A stretch of 64,000 nucleotides of DNA from Rickettsiales bacterium (lineage in GTDB: Bacteria > Pseudomonadota > Alphaproteobacteria > Rickettsiales > SXRF01), in the NCBI GenBank assembly GCA_025464625.1, contig JAOAUZ010000002.1, positions 1 through 64,000 on the forward strand, given 5' to 3'. This document shows positions 8,861 to 17,574 of the stretch, piece after piece. The translations under genes and the position numbers were made by a program. The notes under the pieces were generated by a model, which was not told the DNA's origin, searched no databases, and saw only the letters and a list, made by a program, of their open reading frames with translations. Numbering within the stretch: position 1 is the stretch's first letter; the number at the start of each line of letters is the position of its first letter.

Positions 8861-10252
8861 ATGACTGATACAATACTGATCGCCGAAGATGATCCATTGC
8901 AGCGTAAGATGCTTTCCATGCTGCTCACCCAAAAATTAGGCTATAGAGTGATTGTAACCACTAATGGCGAAGAAGCGGTGGCGCAGGTACAGTCAAGCAA
9001 TGTTGGCGAAATAAGAGCTGTATTGCTGGATATAAAAATGCCCGTGATGGATGGATTTGAAACGCTAAAAAATATCCGTAAATATCGCCCTGATCTGCCT
9101 GTGTTAATGCTAACTGGTAGCGATGACACTAATGTTGCCGTAAAAGCTATAAAAGAAGGTGCTAGTGATTTTATTGTTAAACCACCTGAACCATCACATC
9201 TTGATATTGCTATAAAAAATGCTATCCGCTTTTCCACACTATCGCAAGAACTCGCTAAGCTGAAACGTGATAAAGAAGGTGCAGTGGCTTTCACTGATTT
9301 AGTTGGGCATAACGCAGGTCTTGCTTTTACTGTTTCGTATGGACGTAAAGCAGCAGCGAGTGATGTCCCCGTAATGCTTATGGGTGAGACAGGAGTAGGC
9401 AAAGAATTATTTGCACGCACAATTCATGGCGAAAGCAAGCGTGTTGGCGCACCATTCATTTCCGTTAATTGTAGCACAGTATCACATAATATAGAACAAA
9501 CGTTATTTGGTGCAGCCAGCACAGTATCGCCTAATCAAAATAACCAAACAGGAAAAATCCGTGCCGCAGAAGGTGGAACACTATTTTTGGACGACATTAC
9601 AGAACTATCACCAGATGCTCAAGTTAAGTTGCTTCGGGTTTTACAGCAAAAAGAAATTGAGCCACAAGGAGGTGGCAAACCAATAAAAGTCAATGTGCGT
9701 ATTATCTCTGCCACTGACCGTGATATAAAACGCGAAGTGCAACAAGGACGTTTCCGCGAGGATTTATATTTCAGGCTAAATGTTCTGCCAATTACAATTC
9801 CACCACTGCGTGAACATAAGCAGGACATAGTTCCGCTTGCGGAATATTTCATTCAGCGAATTTCTATGTCCGACCGCTTGCCACAAAAATCTCTTGAGCC
9901 AGATGCAATTGATTATTTAGTACATAATAATTGGGCGGGGAATGTGCGTGAGTTAGAAGGGCTGATACACCGCGCCCTTGTGCTTACAGACGCTGAATCA
10001 ATAGACCGCGTCACTTTAGAGCAGATTCATGAATCAAGCACAACGACCAATCCTAACGAACGACGTACACCATCTGCACTGCATATAAATATGCGCAACT
10101 CTGATGGAAGTTTCAAAACTATGTCCGAAATTGAAACAGAAACACTACGAACTATGCTTGCTCATTTTGCAGGCAACATAACCAGAGCCTCGGATATACT
10201 AGGCATTGCAAAATCTACTTTTTACCGAAAAATAAAAGATGCACGTGAATAG
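8861..10252 (+). CDS. NtrC-family response regulator (REC-AAA+-Fis HTH) without GAFTGA
   Basis: The chosen start is the ATG at 8861, preceded by TTGGAGG; the upstream in-frame ATG at 8777 would add a hydrophobic leader that does not belong to the family. The 463-residue protein has a receiver domain (Asp57 in LLDIKMP), an AAA+ domain with Walker A GETGVGKE (175-182), and a Fis-type helix-turn-helix at the C-terminus (about 425-463, ITRASDILGIAKSTFYRK). The loop that carries GAFTGA in sigma-54 activators (just after LFG, 215-217) reads AASTVSPNQNN at nearly the same length. The Walker B acidic pair is LFLDD rather than LFLDE. It is therefore unlikely to remodel sigma-54 holoenzyme in the usual way. 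A role as a DNA-binding repressor or sigma-70 activator, like Rhodobacter NtrC, is plausible. Confidence 0.9.
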   Translation: MTDTILIAEDDPLQRKMLSMLLTQKLGYRVIVTTNGEEAVAQVQSSNVGEIRAVLLDIKMPVMDGFETLKNIRKYRPDLPVLMLTGSDDTNVAVKAIKEGASDFIVKPPEPSHLDIAIKNAIRFSTLSQELAKLKRDKEGAVAFTDLVGHNAGLAFTVSYGRKAAASDVPVMLMGETGVGKELFARTIHGESKRVGAPFISVNCSTVSHNIEQTLFGAASTVSPNQNNQTGKIRAAEGGTLFLDDITELSPDAQVKLLRVLQQKEIEPQGGGKPIKVNVRIISATDRDIKREVQQGRFREDLYFRLNVLPITIPPLREHKQDIVPLAEYFIQRISMSDRLPQKSLEPDAIDYLVHNNWAGNVRELEGLIHRALVLTDAESIDRVTLEQIHESSTTTNPNERRTPSALHINMRNSDGSFKTMSEIETETLRTMLAHFAGNITRASDILGIAKSTFYRKIKDARE

Positions 10253-10288
10253 CAATAGGTTATACTGCCCTTTTCAGGAGAGGGAAAA

Positions 10289-10657
10289 ATGAGCAAAAGT
10301 TTGTATGAACGCATCGGTGGTGAAGCAGCGGTAAAAGCCACAGTCATTAAAATGTACGAAAAAATTTTGGATGATGAAGAACTCGCGCCGTTTTTTGACG
10401 ATATTGATGTGGAACATTTACGCCTTAGTCAGTCAGCTTTTGTCACTTACGCTTTTGGTGGACCAAATCATTATACTGGCAAATCAATGCGAACCGCCCA
10501 TGCCAGAGCTGTTTCAAATGGTCTAAACGACCACCATTTTGATCTCGTTGCTGGTCACCTCAAATACGCAATGCAGGAACTAAAAGTCCCAAATGAGCTA
10601 ATCGAAGAATCACTAACCATAGTCGCTAGCACTAGAAATGACGTGCTGGGGAAGTGA
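10289..10657 (+). CDS. Group I truncated hemoglobin
   Basis: The 122-residue protein fits the short globin fold of the group I (GlbN/trHbN) family. It has LYERIGG at the N-terminus, a B/C-helix segment with FFDDID, the distal region with QSAFVTYAFGGP, YTGKSMRTAH (the proximal His is in the following helix, HHFDLVAGHL), and the C-terminal VASTRNDVLG signature. Such proteins bind O2 or NO through heme b. CAGGAGAGGG precedes the ATG. It lies 36 bp after the NtrC-like gene on the same strand, suggesting co-transcription and a possible link between the regulator and oxygen or nitric oxide. The right-hand direct repeat begins immediately after its stop codon. Confidence 0.92.
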   Translation: MSKSLYERIGGEAAVKATVIKMYEKILDDEELAPFFDDIDVEHLRLSQSAFVTYAFGGPNHYTGKSMRTAHARAVSNGLNDHHFDLVAGHLKYAMQELKVPNELIEESLTIVASTRNDVLGK

Positions 10658-10660
10658 ATC

Positions 10661-10967
10661 TTGCTGAAATCTCTAATCTAATTTGTACCTAATAATAAGC
10701 AGATTCAGCTTTTTATAAAAAATTTCTCAGATATAAATGCCATTTCTTAAAATATCAGCTTGCTTCCCCCATAGGGGGTGAACCATGGGACACTAGACTA
10801 TAAAAAAACAGCGTTGAATGGCAATCATTGACAGCAATACACTAACTGCTAATATACTGACTTGTATATTGTAGTTTTCTGTGATTGATTGTATTTATTT
10901 ATCAAAAACTTGACTATAAATCTGCCCGCGTAAGCGTTCGCTGGTTCAAATCCAGCATCCTCCACCA
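10661..10967 (+). repeat. Right copy of ~310-bp direct repeat ending in a tRNA-Tyr fragment
   Basis: This copy matches 4355-4670 in the same orientation. It starts three bases after the globin stop codon and ends with a 56-bp tRNA-Tyr 3' fragment. The C5/G5 hairpin is kept while its loop differs (CGT in the left copy, ATA here), which suggests that the hairpin has been maintained. The two copies bracket exactly the two-component/globin module. From 10968 to about 11020 I see no further feature. Confidence 0.85.
10912..10967 (+). pseudogene. Second 3' half of a tRNA-Tyr gene
   Basis: The fragment is 56 bp long, like the left one. The T arm is intact (GCTGG-TTCAAAT-CCAGC) and CCA is encoded. 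The anticodon loop reads CTATAAA rather than CTGTAAA, and the acceptor strand is ATCCTCC rather than CTCCTCC, so this copy has decayed further. No 5' half is present. Confidence 0.75.
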
Positions 10968-11021
10968 TTATTTTTCAATCAGTTATGATAATTATTACTC
11001 CACCAGACTTATGGTAAATAT

Positions 11022-11050
11022 TTGTTAATAATCCTTGCAAATATTAATAT
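11022..11050 (+). promoter_or_regulatory. Predicted sigma-70-type promoter
   Basis: TTGTTA at 11022-11027 and TAATAT at 11045-11050 are separated by 17 bp. They end 38 bp before the ATG of the 132-residue protein. The boxes are close to consensus and the spacing is ideal, but the region is AT-rich, so chance occurrence is possible. Confidence 0.4.
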
Positions 11051-11088
11051 AATCCGTTAGAAAAGCAGTTCATTAAGGGAGATATATT

Positions 11089-11487
11089 ATGGCATTTGGT
11101 AATGAAAATTGTAATTATGAGGGATTTAGCTGCGGCGAGCAACCTGTCGTACGCAGCCCTAGCTTTCATCACATAGATCCACGCGGACATTCAATTGACT
11201 TGCTCGGTGCAGACGGTAAACGTACGCGGTCTGTTGATCCAGCAGTAAGTGACCGAATTGCTCTTACTGTCAGCGTAAGTGGCAATACTGATGGTGTTAG
11301 TAAAGAGCTTGAAGCTACTTTGAAAAAACACGGGGTACCACACCAGAAAACTGATTGGAAAGTTCATCAAGATGGCAAAAAAAGCACTACTTTCCATGAT
11401 ATTCCAGTTGCCCAATTGCCTAATTTGGAAAGAGCGGTTACTGAGATTGTTGCACCAGAACGCTCAACACAACGCGGAGTTGCCTGA
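11089..11487 (+). CDS. Small protein of unknown function (132 residues)
   Basis: I do not recognise this protein. It is soluble, without signal peptide or membrane segment. The N-terminus contains two cysteines (C8, C15) and a His/Asp-rich stretch (FHHIDPRGHSIDLLG). The middle resembles a beta-rich fold followed by a helix with a KELEATLKKHG pattern. AAGGGAG precedes the ATG and a candidate promoter lies just upstream. It stands alone: the left neighbour is the tRNA-fragment repeat, the right neighbour a Sel1 protein 67 bp away. Coding is supported by ribosome binding site, codon pattern and length. No function can be assigned. Confidence 0.7.
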   Translation: MAFGNENCNYEGFSCGEQPVVRSPSFHHIDPRGHSIDLLGADGKRTRSVDPAVSDRIALTVSVSGNTDGVSKELEATLKKHGVPHQKTDWKVHQDGKKSTTFHDIPVAQLPNLERAVTEIVAPERSTQRGVA

Positions 11488-11554
11488 GCAATAAATCGCT
11501 TTTCCCAATTATTTCGCTCTGGTATGGTGTCTCGATTATAAATAGGACTGTCCC

Positions 11555-12136
11555 ATGAAAAAAAATATTTTATTCGTCGCGCCCCTGCTCGTCTTGTTGG
11601 CTTTCCCATGTTTTGCCGACTCTCTGGAATTCACCAAAAAAGCTGCTGAACTTGGTGATGCCAAAGCACAACATACAATCGGGTATATGTATGAATATGG
11701 AAAAGGTCTGCCCAAAAATCAGAGTGAAGCCGCAAAATGGTATACTAAAGCAGCAGAGCAAGGATTCGCAGAGGCACAAAATAATTTGGGATTCATGTAC
11801 GCCAACGGTAACGGTGTAATCAAAGACCCAACGCAAGCCATGAAATGGTACGGCAAAGCAGCAGAGCAGGGTCTGTCAGCAGCACAATATAATTTTGGGG
11901 TGATGCACACCAACTCTCAAGCAGCACCAGTAGATTATGTTAAAGCCTATATGTGGGCAAACCTAGCGGCTGCAAAAAACAATAAAAATGCCATTAAAAT
12001 GCGTACCATGCTGGAAAAAAATCTAAAAAAAGAACAGATAGAAGAAGGACAACGCCTGTCTAATGAATGGTTAGAAAAACATCCTGAAAAACCTGATGCA
12101 AAAAATGCTGAAGAAGCCCAATCCGATAAAAAATAG
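11555..12136 (+). CDS. Exported Sel1-like repeat protein
   Basis: The 193-residue protein starts with a signal peptide (KKNILFVAPLLVLLAFPCFA, cleavage after FA). Three Sel1/TPR-like repeats follow: AAELGDAKAQHTIGYMYEYG, AAEQGFAEAQNNLGFMYANG and AAEQGLSAAQYNFGVMHTN. Each is of the usual ~36-residue period with AxxWYxKAAEQG linkers. The last ~50 residues are a charged tail rich in Lys and Glu. Sel1 repeats form a protein-binding solenoid, so a periplasmic scaffolding role is likely. Its 3' end overlaps the start of the pseudopilin gene by 41 bp, which suggests translational coupling. Confidence 0.85.
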   Translation: MKKNILFVAPLLVLLAFPCFADSLEFTKKAAELGDAKAQHTIGYMYEYGKGLPKNQSEAAKWYTKAAEQGFAEAQNNLGFMYANGNGVIKDPTQAMKWYGKAAEQGLSAAQYNFGVMHTNSQAAPVDYVKAYMWANLAAAKNNKNAIKMRTMLEKNLKKEQIEEGQRLSNEWLEKHPEKPDAKNAEEAQSDKK

Positions 12137-12959
12137 GCACCGATTAAAACTGTCCGCAGCTTTCACTCTCATCGAATTATCCATAGCTATAGTAATAATT
12201 GGACTGATTGTTGGTGGAATATTGGTTGGGCAAGACTTAATCAACTCAGCAAAAACACGCTCTCAAATTTCGCAGATGGAAAGATATCAAGCCGCACTTA
12301 ACACCTTCAAACTAAAATATGGTTATTTACCAGGTGACATCCCAGATCCAACGGCTTCAGCATTTGGCTTTATAGCAAGAGGAATATACCCAGGTCAGGG
12401 CGATGGAAACGCTATAGTAGAAGGGACTTTAAATCATGCAGATCCAGGTGGGAGTTGGGGACTACTTATCCTTAGCGGTGAAACTGCCGTTTTCTGGCGC
12501 GATATGACTACTGCTAAGTTGCTTGATGGAGGCTCTAATACGCGTTCATCTATAATTTGTGGACCTGGTTGCACAGGAGGAGCATTTACTGGTAATTTTG
12601 GTGATTATTTGCCCGCTGCTAGTATTGGTAACGGAAACTATATACATATTTATAGTATCACCAAACAAAATTATTACGGTCTTTCAATGCCAACTTCTTA
12701 CCTTGCAAATGCACAAATAACAGCAAGCACTGGATTAACAGTGTCACAGGCATACACTATTGATAATAAACTAGATAACGGGTTGCCACAAACTGGCAAA
12801 GTTATCGCAAATTACATAAATACCAGCACTGTAGGATGGTCGGCAAATGCAGTGACAGCATCTGCAACTACTTGTTTCGATACCACCTCTGGTAATTATT
12901 CTGTAGGACAAAACGGTGGAAGTGGTATTAACTGCGCCCTGTCATTCAAATTCCAATAG
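12096..12959 (+). CDS. Type IV pilin / type II secretion pseudopilin-like protein
   Basis: The 287-residue protein has a class III signal: a short basic leader (KNRHRLKLSAA), then FTLIELSIAIVIIGLIVGG with Glu at +5 of the mature protein. The residue before the predicted cleavage is Ala instead of the usual Gly. The mature N-terminal helix is followed by a globular domain with LKYGYLPGDIPDP, a pattern seen in many alphaproteobacterial pseudopilins. Cysteines near the C-terminus may form a disulfide. The start at 12096 overlaps the Sel1 gene; 12105 (ATG) is also possible, and no clear ribosome binding site decides. No secretion ATPase, secretin or prepilin peptidase is in the window. Confidence 0.85.
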   Translation: MQKMLKKPNPIKNRHRLKLSAAFTLIELSIAIVIIGLIVGGILVGQDLINSAKTRSQISQMERYQAALNTFKLKYGYLPGDIPDPTASAFGFIARGIYPGQGDGNAIVEGTLNHADPGGSWGLLILSGETAVFWRDMTTAKLLDGGSNTRSSIICGPGCTGGAFTGNFGDYLPAASIGNGNYIHIYSITKQNYYGLSMPTSYLANAQITASTGLTVSQAYTIDNKLDNGLPQTGKVIANYINTSTVGWSANAVTASATTCFDTTSGNYSVGQNGGSGINCALSFKFQ

Positions 12960-12984
12960 AGTCTTTATTTACTAAAAACCACCT

Positions 12985-14811
12985 ATGGCTGAAACTGTAC
13001 TCATAAGTCTAGAAGATATTTCCGTAAAATTTGGTGGCAAACCATTATTTGAAAATCTGCGGATGCATATTATAGAAGGCGATAAAATCTGCTTGGTAGG
13101 AAAAAATGGCGCGGGAAAAAGCACCCTAATGCGCCTTATTCTCGGCGATTTGGAACAAGATGGAGGAACTCGTTTTTGCCTTCCCAACACCAGCATCGGG
13201 TATCTGGCGCAGAATGTAGAATTTAATGCCAGCGATAATGTGCATCAGTTTGTAATGTCTGGTTTAAAAGCTGAGGAGAGGACAGAAAACAAGCATCATC
13301 TTGCGGATATGGTTATAGAGCCACTGGATTTGGACAGCAACACCATAATGGGAACTCTTTCAGGTGGGCAGCTCCGACGTGCAGCTCTTGCCCGCTCGCT
13401 CATCACCGAGCCTGATATTTTACTGCTCGATGAGCCGACCAATCATCTCGACTTAAACGGCATCGAATGGCTGGAAAAATATCTGGCAAATTATCGTGGT
13501 GCGTTGGTTTGTGTCAGCCATGATAGGGCTTTTCTATCGGCAATTTCCCGCAAAGTATTTTGGATAGATAAGGGCATGATTCGCACCTGCCCCACTGGCT
13601 ATAAAGGCTTTGAAGATTGGGCAGAGCAAATCATCGAACAAGAAGCCCGCGAATTGCAAAATATGAAAAAGAAGCTCGCTGCCGAAGTAGATTGGACGCA
13701 AGGCGGAGTCACAGGCAGACGCAAACGCAACCAACGTCGCCTCAGCGAATTATTCAAACTGCGTGACAAGCTCAAAGCCGATAAAGCCGCCTATAACCAG
13801 CGGATGCAGAGGGTAGATGCTGATTCACTCTCCACCACACAGGCTTCAAAAATTATTGTGGAATTCAAGCATATTGATAAATCATTCACCAATGGAAATA
13901 AAACTATTCCAATTCTCAAAGATTTTAATTTGCGGATTATGCGTGGAGACAAAATTGGCATTTTAGGAAAAAACGGTTCAGGAAAATCAACTTTTATAAA
14001 ATTATTGGTTGGCGAAATAGAGCCAGATAGTGGGCGTATTTTTCGCGGGAAAACTATAGATATTGCCTATTTCGATCAAAGCCGTATTGCAATTAATCCC
14101 GAAAAAACCTTGTGGGATACGCTCTGTCCTGATGGTGGCGACCAAGTGTTTTTAGGTGGCACGAAAGAACGTAGCATACATGTTTGCGGTTATCTAAAAG
14201 ATTTTATGTTCGACCCGAAAATGGCGCGCAACCGCGTCAGCACACTTTCAGGCGGGCAACAAAATCGCCTGATGCTGGCAAAAATTCTCGCCAATCCTGG
14301 TAATGTTTTAATTCTCGATGAACCGACCAACGATCTCGATATGGACACGCTGGATATGTTGCAAGAATTACTCTCGGAATATAAAGGTACATTGCTGATA
14401 GTCAGCCATGATCGTGATTTTTTAGATAGAACCGTAACCGAAGTTCTGGCGTTTGAAGGTGATGGAATTGTCGAGGGTTATATTGGCGGATATACCGATT
14501 ACGCTGCGCGAAAAAAAATCATCGCACCCAAAAAATCTTCCGAGAAAAAATCTCCTGAAAAAATAGAGCTAAATATTACAGAGAAAAAAATAATGTCGGG
14601 AAAAGAACGTCACGAACTGGAAAAATTACCAGAGAAAATTGTAAAATTAGAAGCGGAAATAAAAATCCTGCGTGAAAAATTATTAGACGTAGATTTTTAT
14701 ACTAAAAATCCAGCAGAATTTGACAACTCCTCACGCCGTTTTGCCCTCGCCCAGCATGAGCTGGAAACCGCCGAATTACGCTGGCTAGAGCTGGAAGAGA
14801 AGAAGATATAA
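12985..14811 (+). CDS. ABC-F family ATPase, Uup-like
   Basis: The 608-residue protein has two tandem ABC domains without membrane segments. The first Walker A is GKNGAGKS (about 39-46) with signature LSGGQLRR and Walker B ILLLDEPTNHLD. The second is GKNGSGKS with signature LSGGQQNR and VLILDEPTNDLD. A basic linker with long helices joins them. The C-terminal ~90 residues form a charged coiled coil, which distinguishes Uup from EttA. ABC-F proteins act on ribosomes, and Uup has also been tied to DNA branch structures. The gene is probably monocistronic, 25 bp after the pseudopilin and convergent with the next gene. Confidence 0.88.
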   Translation: MAETVLISLEDISVKFGGKPLFENLRMHIIEGDKICLVGKNGAGKSTLMRLILGDLEQDGGTRFCLPNTSIGYLAQNVEFNASDNVHQFVMSGLKAEERTENKHHLADMVIEPLDLDSNTIMGTLSGGQLRRAALARSLITEPDILLLDEPTNHLDLNGIEWLEKYLANYRGALVCVSHDRAFLSAISRKVFWIDKGMIRTCPTGYKGFEDWAEQIIEQEARELQNMKKKLAAEVDWTQGGVTGRRKRNQRRLSELFKLRDKLKADKAAYNQRMQRVDADSLSTTQASKIIVEFKHIDKSFTNGNKTIPILKDFNLRIMRGDKIGILGKNGSGKSTFIKLLVGEIEPDSGRIFRGKTIDIAYFDQSRIAINPEKTLWDTLCPDGGDQVFLGGTKERSIHVCGYLKDFMFDPKMARNRVSTLSGGQQNRLMLAKILANPGNVLILDEPTNDLDMDTLDMLQELLSEYKGTLLIVSHDRDFLDRTVTEVLAFEGDGIVEGYIGGYTDYAARKKIIAPKKSSEKKSPEKIELNITEKKIMSGKERHELEKLPEKIVKLEAEIKILREKLLDVDFYTKNPAEFDNSSRRFALAQHELETAELRWLELEEKKI

Positions 14812-14837
14812 ATCCTCAAGTATTATTAGAAAACAAT

Positions 14838-15707
14838 CTACTGCAATTTAGTAGGCTGTGGATCTGGAGCTTGGACAGGAGATGCCAACGATGCACCACC
14901 TGAAGTAGTAAATCTTATCTTATGTAGTAAAATATCAGAAAACGTAGCCCATGCTTTTCCCATCAACTCATCACGATTTGGAGCACTAACAACAAACATA
15001 AACACATGTGTTCCACCATCAATATAAGCCACCACTTCTATATTTCCCAAACTGCTATTACTGAGCATGCGAAGGTGAGCTGTAGAAAGTGGCTTATTAT
15101 CAATTGTCAAAGAATCCATCGGGGTTACAACAATATTAGGATGTTTTGGACGCAAGTTAGTGTCAATAAATTTAGTAATAAATGCTTCTATAGTGTCACT
15201 AGGATCTTTCTTAAACACTTCATGCATCATGATTACTCGTGAATCAGGCACGACACGATAGCCTTTAAATTCACGTTCAGAAAATGTATGGGCTGTTAAA
15301 CTTGCATCTGCTGGGTTATCTTTAAATTTTTTTGCTTCCCAATTCTGCGGATATGACAAACTTGAGCTGTAATTGCTCTGAGGAGCAATTACTTGAGATG
15401 ATTTCACAGTTTTCAATTCATTCGAATCAGTTTTTTCGGGACAAGCACTAGGATTTACGGTGCATATGACTATACCCCATAATATCGGACTAGTGGCGAT
15501 CCCAATAGCAGAAATACTGGTTCCAATAACACCAGTGATTTTTTGTTTTTTAACTAATGCGACTATTCCAAGAATCAACCCAATTGGAGATACAACGCCT
15601 AAAAACGGTAACATTGATATTCCACCAAAAACAATCGACAGAATCCCTAAAACAGGTGTGGATTTACTCAAATCCTGCACAGTGGTAGCGTCACTCTGTT
15701 TATTCAT
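14838..15707 (-). CDS. DUF4190-type membrane protein with soluble C-terminal domain
   Basis: The 289-residue protein has an N-terminal pair of hydrophobic helices (about 18-45 and 55-85) with the Gly-rich, small-residue pattern of DUF4190 (SIVFGGISMLPFLG, PIGLILGIVALVKK). The soluble domain (about 115-275) has alternating strands, including YPQNWEAKKF and GTHVFMFVVSAP. This resembles PsbP/DUF1795-like folds, but only by pattern. The tail is Pro/Gln-rich. It is probably an inner-membrane-anchored protein of unknown role. The gene is convergent with the ABC-F gene (26-bp gap), and there is no obvious partner. Confidence 0.72.
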   Translation of the reverse strand: MNKQSDATTVQDLSKSTPVLGILSIVFGGISMLPFLGVVSPIGLILGIVALVKKQKITGVIGTSISAIGIATSPILWGIVICTVNPSACPEKTDSNELKTVKSSQVIAPQSNYSSSLSYPQNWEAKKFKDNPADASLTAHTFSEREFKGYRVVPDSRVIMMHEVFKKDPSDTIEAFITKFIDTNLRPKHPNIVVTPMDSLTIDNKPLSTAHLRMLSNSSLGNIEVVAYIDGGTHVFMFVVSAPNRDELMGKAWATFSDILLHKIRFTTSGGASLASPVQAPDPQPTKLQ

Positions 15708-15795
15708 TCTGGGTATCCTTTCAAGTTACAAATAAAACTTAACGTCTAAAAATATAGTTAAAACAGAGTATTTGTCAAATATATTCAAAGCGCGC

Positions 15796-17559
15796 TTAAT
15801 CCATAACATCCTCAATCGTCAGGCTAACGGTTTGCTTTCCGTTCCATTCTTGCAGGCGCAAACCGCCCGCCACATCAATAGTTTTTCCAATTGTTGAAAG
15901 CAAAGAATCACCCAGTTTTGCGCCTACACAACGGAAAGAAATGGCGGAAAGCCGCGTATTACTAAGTCTATCAATCAGCAAAGTTTTAACATGGTGTTCA
16001 CCAACAATATCCGATTTCAAATTAACCACTTGCTGAATACATAAGCGCAGTTGCGGGTTTCCCTGCCCAAATGGTGCAAGTTTTTCAAGTTGCGTGAGCA
16101 GTTCTACACTCGCACCACTGATGCTTACTATACCATCTAGCATCAATTTTCTTTGCCCTGATACCAACTGCAACTGGCTTCCCATCCGCGCTTGCAAAAA
16201 AGCAGCGAGTGCAGGAATTTTTGCTTCTTCCACAGTAAACCCAGCCGCCATTGCGTGACCACCACCAGCAAGGAGTAACCCTTCTTCCAAAGCGGCAATC
16301 ACCGCTGCCCCAAAATCAACTCCTGTAATGCTGCGTGCCGAAGCCTTACCCACACCATCCACCACGGCAATCACCGCCACAGGTTTATGAAATCGTTCTT
16401 TGAGCCGTCCCGCTACAATTCCAATAACTCCAGCGTGCCAGCCCTGCCCTGCAATCACCAAGAGCGGAAAGTCTGCATCAATTTTTTCCGCTTGCGCCAT
16501 TGCCTGTTCCAGCACCATTGCCTCTATGGTTTTGCGTTCGGCGTTATATTGTTCTAGTTCGGTTGCCAGTTGCTTGGCTTCCTGCTCATCTTCTGTGGCA
16601 AGCAAGCGCACACCAAGATCTGATTTTCCAACGCGCCCGCCCGCATTAATGCGTGGACCAACAATAAACCCACAGGAATATACGTTTGGTTTTTCATCCG
16701 ACTTTGCCATATCAAGCACTGTAGAAATTCCTATATTCCTGCGTGCTGCCATAACTTTCAAACCCTGCGCCACCAATGCACGATTCACGCCTGTAAGAGG
16801 CACAACATCGCACACCGTTCCCAACGCAACAATATCCAGCCATTGTTTTATATCTGGCTCACTACGTTCCGTAAAAAATCCCCTGCTCCGCAACTCGCGG
16901 TTCACCGCCACCAGCAATAAAAACGCAACACCAACCGCTGCCAGTTGCCGATGTGGTGAATTTTCATCAAGACGATTGGGGTTTATTATGGCAACCGCCT
17001 CAGGTTTTCGTGCTTCACTAAGATGATGATCAACCACAATCATATCCAGCCCAGCTTTTTTAGCTTCTGCAATTGGCTCAAACGCCAGCGTCCCGCAATC
17101 AACAGTTATGGCAAGTTTTGCACCCTGCGCGCGCAGCGCAAGCAAGGCTTTCGTATTAGGTCCATAACCTTCTTTCATGCGGTCAGGAATATATAAAATA
17201 GGCGCAATACCAAGCGCACGAAAATAGCGCGCAAGCAAGGATGATGATGTTGCACCATCAACATCATAATCACCAAAAATAGCGATTTTTTCTTGGTGGG
17301 TAACAGCATCAGCTATGCGCCTCGCTGCCTTATCCATATCAAGTAAATGTGATGGGTCAGGCAGTGCATTGCGTAAAGTTGGGTTCAAAAAATCTTCGAC
17401 CACATCTATATCAATTCCCCGCGCAACCAGCACTCTTGCCACAATCTCTGGCAAATCATGCTCGCGGGCAATTGCTGCCACCAAACGCTCATCCACCTCC
17501 CGCACCTGCCATACACGCCCAGCCACCGACAATGGCTTCTTGCTTTCTGCTTCAATCAT
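15796..17559 (-). CDS. recJ: Single-stranded-DNA-specific exonuclease RecJ
   Basis: The ~587-residue protein has the RecJ architecture: an N-terminal DHH domain with IFGDYDVDGATSS, ILYIPDRMKEGYG, TVDCGT and VVDHHL (metal ligands), then DHHA1 with GPRINAGGRVG and GGGHAMAAGFT, then an OB-fold C-terminal domain with APFGQGNPQ. RecJ degrades ssDNA 5' to 3' in RecF-pathway recombination and mismatch repair. The ATG at 17559 is chosen; an in-frame GTG at 17571 would add four residues. The start lies only about 15 bp from the divergent O-methyltransferase start, so the two share a very compact promoter region or overlap each other's transcripts. Confidence 0.95.
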   Translation of the reverse strand: MIEAESKKPLSVAGRVWQVREVDERLVAAIAREHDLPEIVARVLVARGIDIDVVEDFLNPTLRNALPDPSHLLDMDKAARRIADAVTHQEKIAIFGDYDVDGATSSSLLARYFRALGIAPILYIPDRMKEGYGPNTKALLALRAQGAKLAITVDCGTLAFEPIAEAKKAGLDMIVVDHHLSEARKPEAVAIINPNRLDENSPHRQLAAVGVAFLLLVAVNRELRSRGFFTERSEPDIKQWLDIVALGTVCDVVPLTGVNRALVAQGLKVMAARRNIGISTVLDMAKSDEKPNVYSCGFIVGPRINAGGRVGKSDLGVRLLATEDEQEAKQLATELEQYNAERKTIEAMVLEQAMAQAEKIDADFPLLVIAGQGWHAGVIGIVAGRLKERFHKPVAVIAVVDGVGKASARSITGVDFGAAVIAALEEGLLLAGGGHAMAAGFTVEEAKIPALAAFLQARMGSQLQLVSGQRKLMLDGIVSISGASVELLTQLEKLAPFGQGNPQLRLCIQQVVNLKSDIVGEHHVKTLLIDRLSNTRLSAISFRCVGAKLGDSLLSTIGKTIDVAGGLRLQEWNGKQTVSLTIEDVMD

Positions 17560-17574
17560 TTTATAATCCACGCC

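Noticed and set aside
16400-17026. 208-residue plus-strand frame inside recJ
   Set aside because: It lies fully antisense to conserved RecJ motifs and has no family pattern of its own.
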